Part shown: positions 63,830-64,000 of the stretch, one piece after another | How positions within the stretch are numbered: position 1 is the stretch's first letter | How the letters are laid out: every line of letters begins with the position of its first letter | Assembly: GCF_023195515.1 (NCBI RefSeq) | Contig: NZ_JALPKR020000002.1 | Span: forward strand, 5,619,001-5,683,000 | Source of the DNA: Variovorax sp. S12S4 | Lineage (GTDB): Bacteria > Pseudomonadota > Gammaproteobacteria > Burkholderiales > Burkholderiaceae_C | Direction: 5' to 3' | Length of the DNA: 64,000 bases | The notes under the pieces: generated by a model | Database searches by the model: none | What the model was told of the DNA's origin: nothing | The model's input: the letters and a program-made list of their open reading frames with translations, nothing else | Position numbers and translations under genes: made by a program

Positions 63830-64000
63830 TCAGGGAGCGACCAGCATCCCGCTGACCAGCAGCGCGGCAAACAGTCCGGCTACCGAGCGCCACGACGCCG
63901 GACGCACCTCCACCCAGCGGTACAGCACCAGCGCGGCCGCCACCGAAAGACAGAAGGTGACGGCCATGCCGAGCGCATCGATCCACGCGGCATGCGGCCC
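63830..64000 (-). CDS. C-terminus of a probable acyltransferase family 3 membrane protein, partial
   Basis: The minus frame is open from the right edge to a TGA at 63830-63832, giving 56 residues. It has two hydrophobic helices joined by LYRWVEVRPASW. The pattern of a span ending in YRWVExRP followed by a last span is typical of the end of acyltransferase 3 (OafA-type) proteins. Only the tail is visible, so the call is tentative. Confidence 0.5.
   Translation of the reverse strand, partial: GPHAAWIDALGMAVTFCLSVAAALVLYRWVEVRPASWRSVAGLFAALLVSGMLVAP

Noticed and set aside
1..64000. tRNA, rRNA or insertion sequences
   Set aside because: I looked for tRNA-like cloverleaf ends, rRNA signature stretches and transposase DDE or tyrosine motifs with terminal repeats and saw none.

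Overview
The window reads as a chromosomal segment of a high-GC betaproteobacterium of the Comamonadaceae type; Variovorax or a close relative is the best guess. The reasons are the gene families (Bug-type and TRAP solute receptors, many LysR/TetR/IclR regulators, a beta-ketoadipate branch beside shikimate genes) and codon use. No rRNA, tRNA, CRISPR array or intact transposon was seen. The organism call is inference.

Layout. 1-1.4 kb: a DUF2383 gene cut by the window edge, a 25-residue membrane microprotein and an SMI1/KNR4 fragment. 1.6-12.2 kb: an AraC regulator divergent from a catabolic cluster (fumarylacetoacetate hydrolase-like, alpha/beta hydrolase, amidohydrolase), then a branched-chain-type ABC importer (livHMKGF order) with a coupled SDR. 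12.3-20 kb: single genes and regulator-enzyme pairs (quinone oxidoreductase/LysR, TetR/flavodoxin-fold reductase, RidA/LysR, DsbA-like). 20-34 kb: a minus-strand catabolic block for shikimate/quinate-type compounds: two shikimate dehydrogenase paralogs, a TRAP transporter, pcaB, pcaC, an MFS carrier, pcaD, then a quiC-type dehydroshikimate dehydratase and an MHS-family carrier. A divergent IclR regulator sits at its head, and two PcaR-like operator sequences lie where that regulator would act. 35-39.5 kb: an frc-like sugar ABC importer with a ROK regulator.

39.7-55.6 kb is the most unusual part: a one-strand type VI secretion cargo island. It runs vgrG, an RHS toxin with a possible caspase-like (clan CD) tip, a three-unit Sel1-like protein, an unknown 112-residue protein, a one-unit Sel1-like protein, a pentapeptide-repeat protein, a second RHS toxin with an AT-rich tip, a coupled AT-rich candidate immunity gene and a DUF7710-like gene. 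Many of these are joined by ATGA overlaps. No structural T6SS genes are present, so the machine must be encoded elsewhere.

55.9-64 kb: a Tat/lipoprotein metallophosphoesterase with a clear terminator, an MFS carrier coupled to aroC, a small coiled-coil protein, a DHA2 exporter-AHSA1-ArsR set, a cupin, and the C-terminus of a probable acyltransferase.

Six otherwise well-conserved genes each carry one apparent single-base deletion, all in G/C pairs or runs. For the RHS gene an intact paralog in the same window proves the missing C. Most likely these are uncorrected sequencing errors, so the six are marked as pseudogenes on sequence grounds only; the real genes may be intact.
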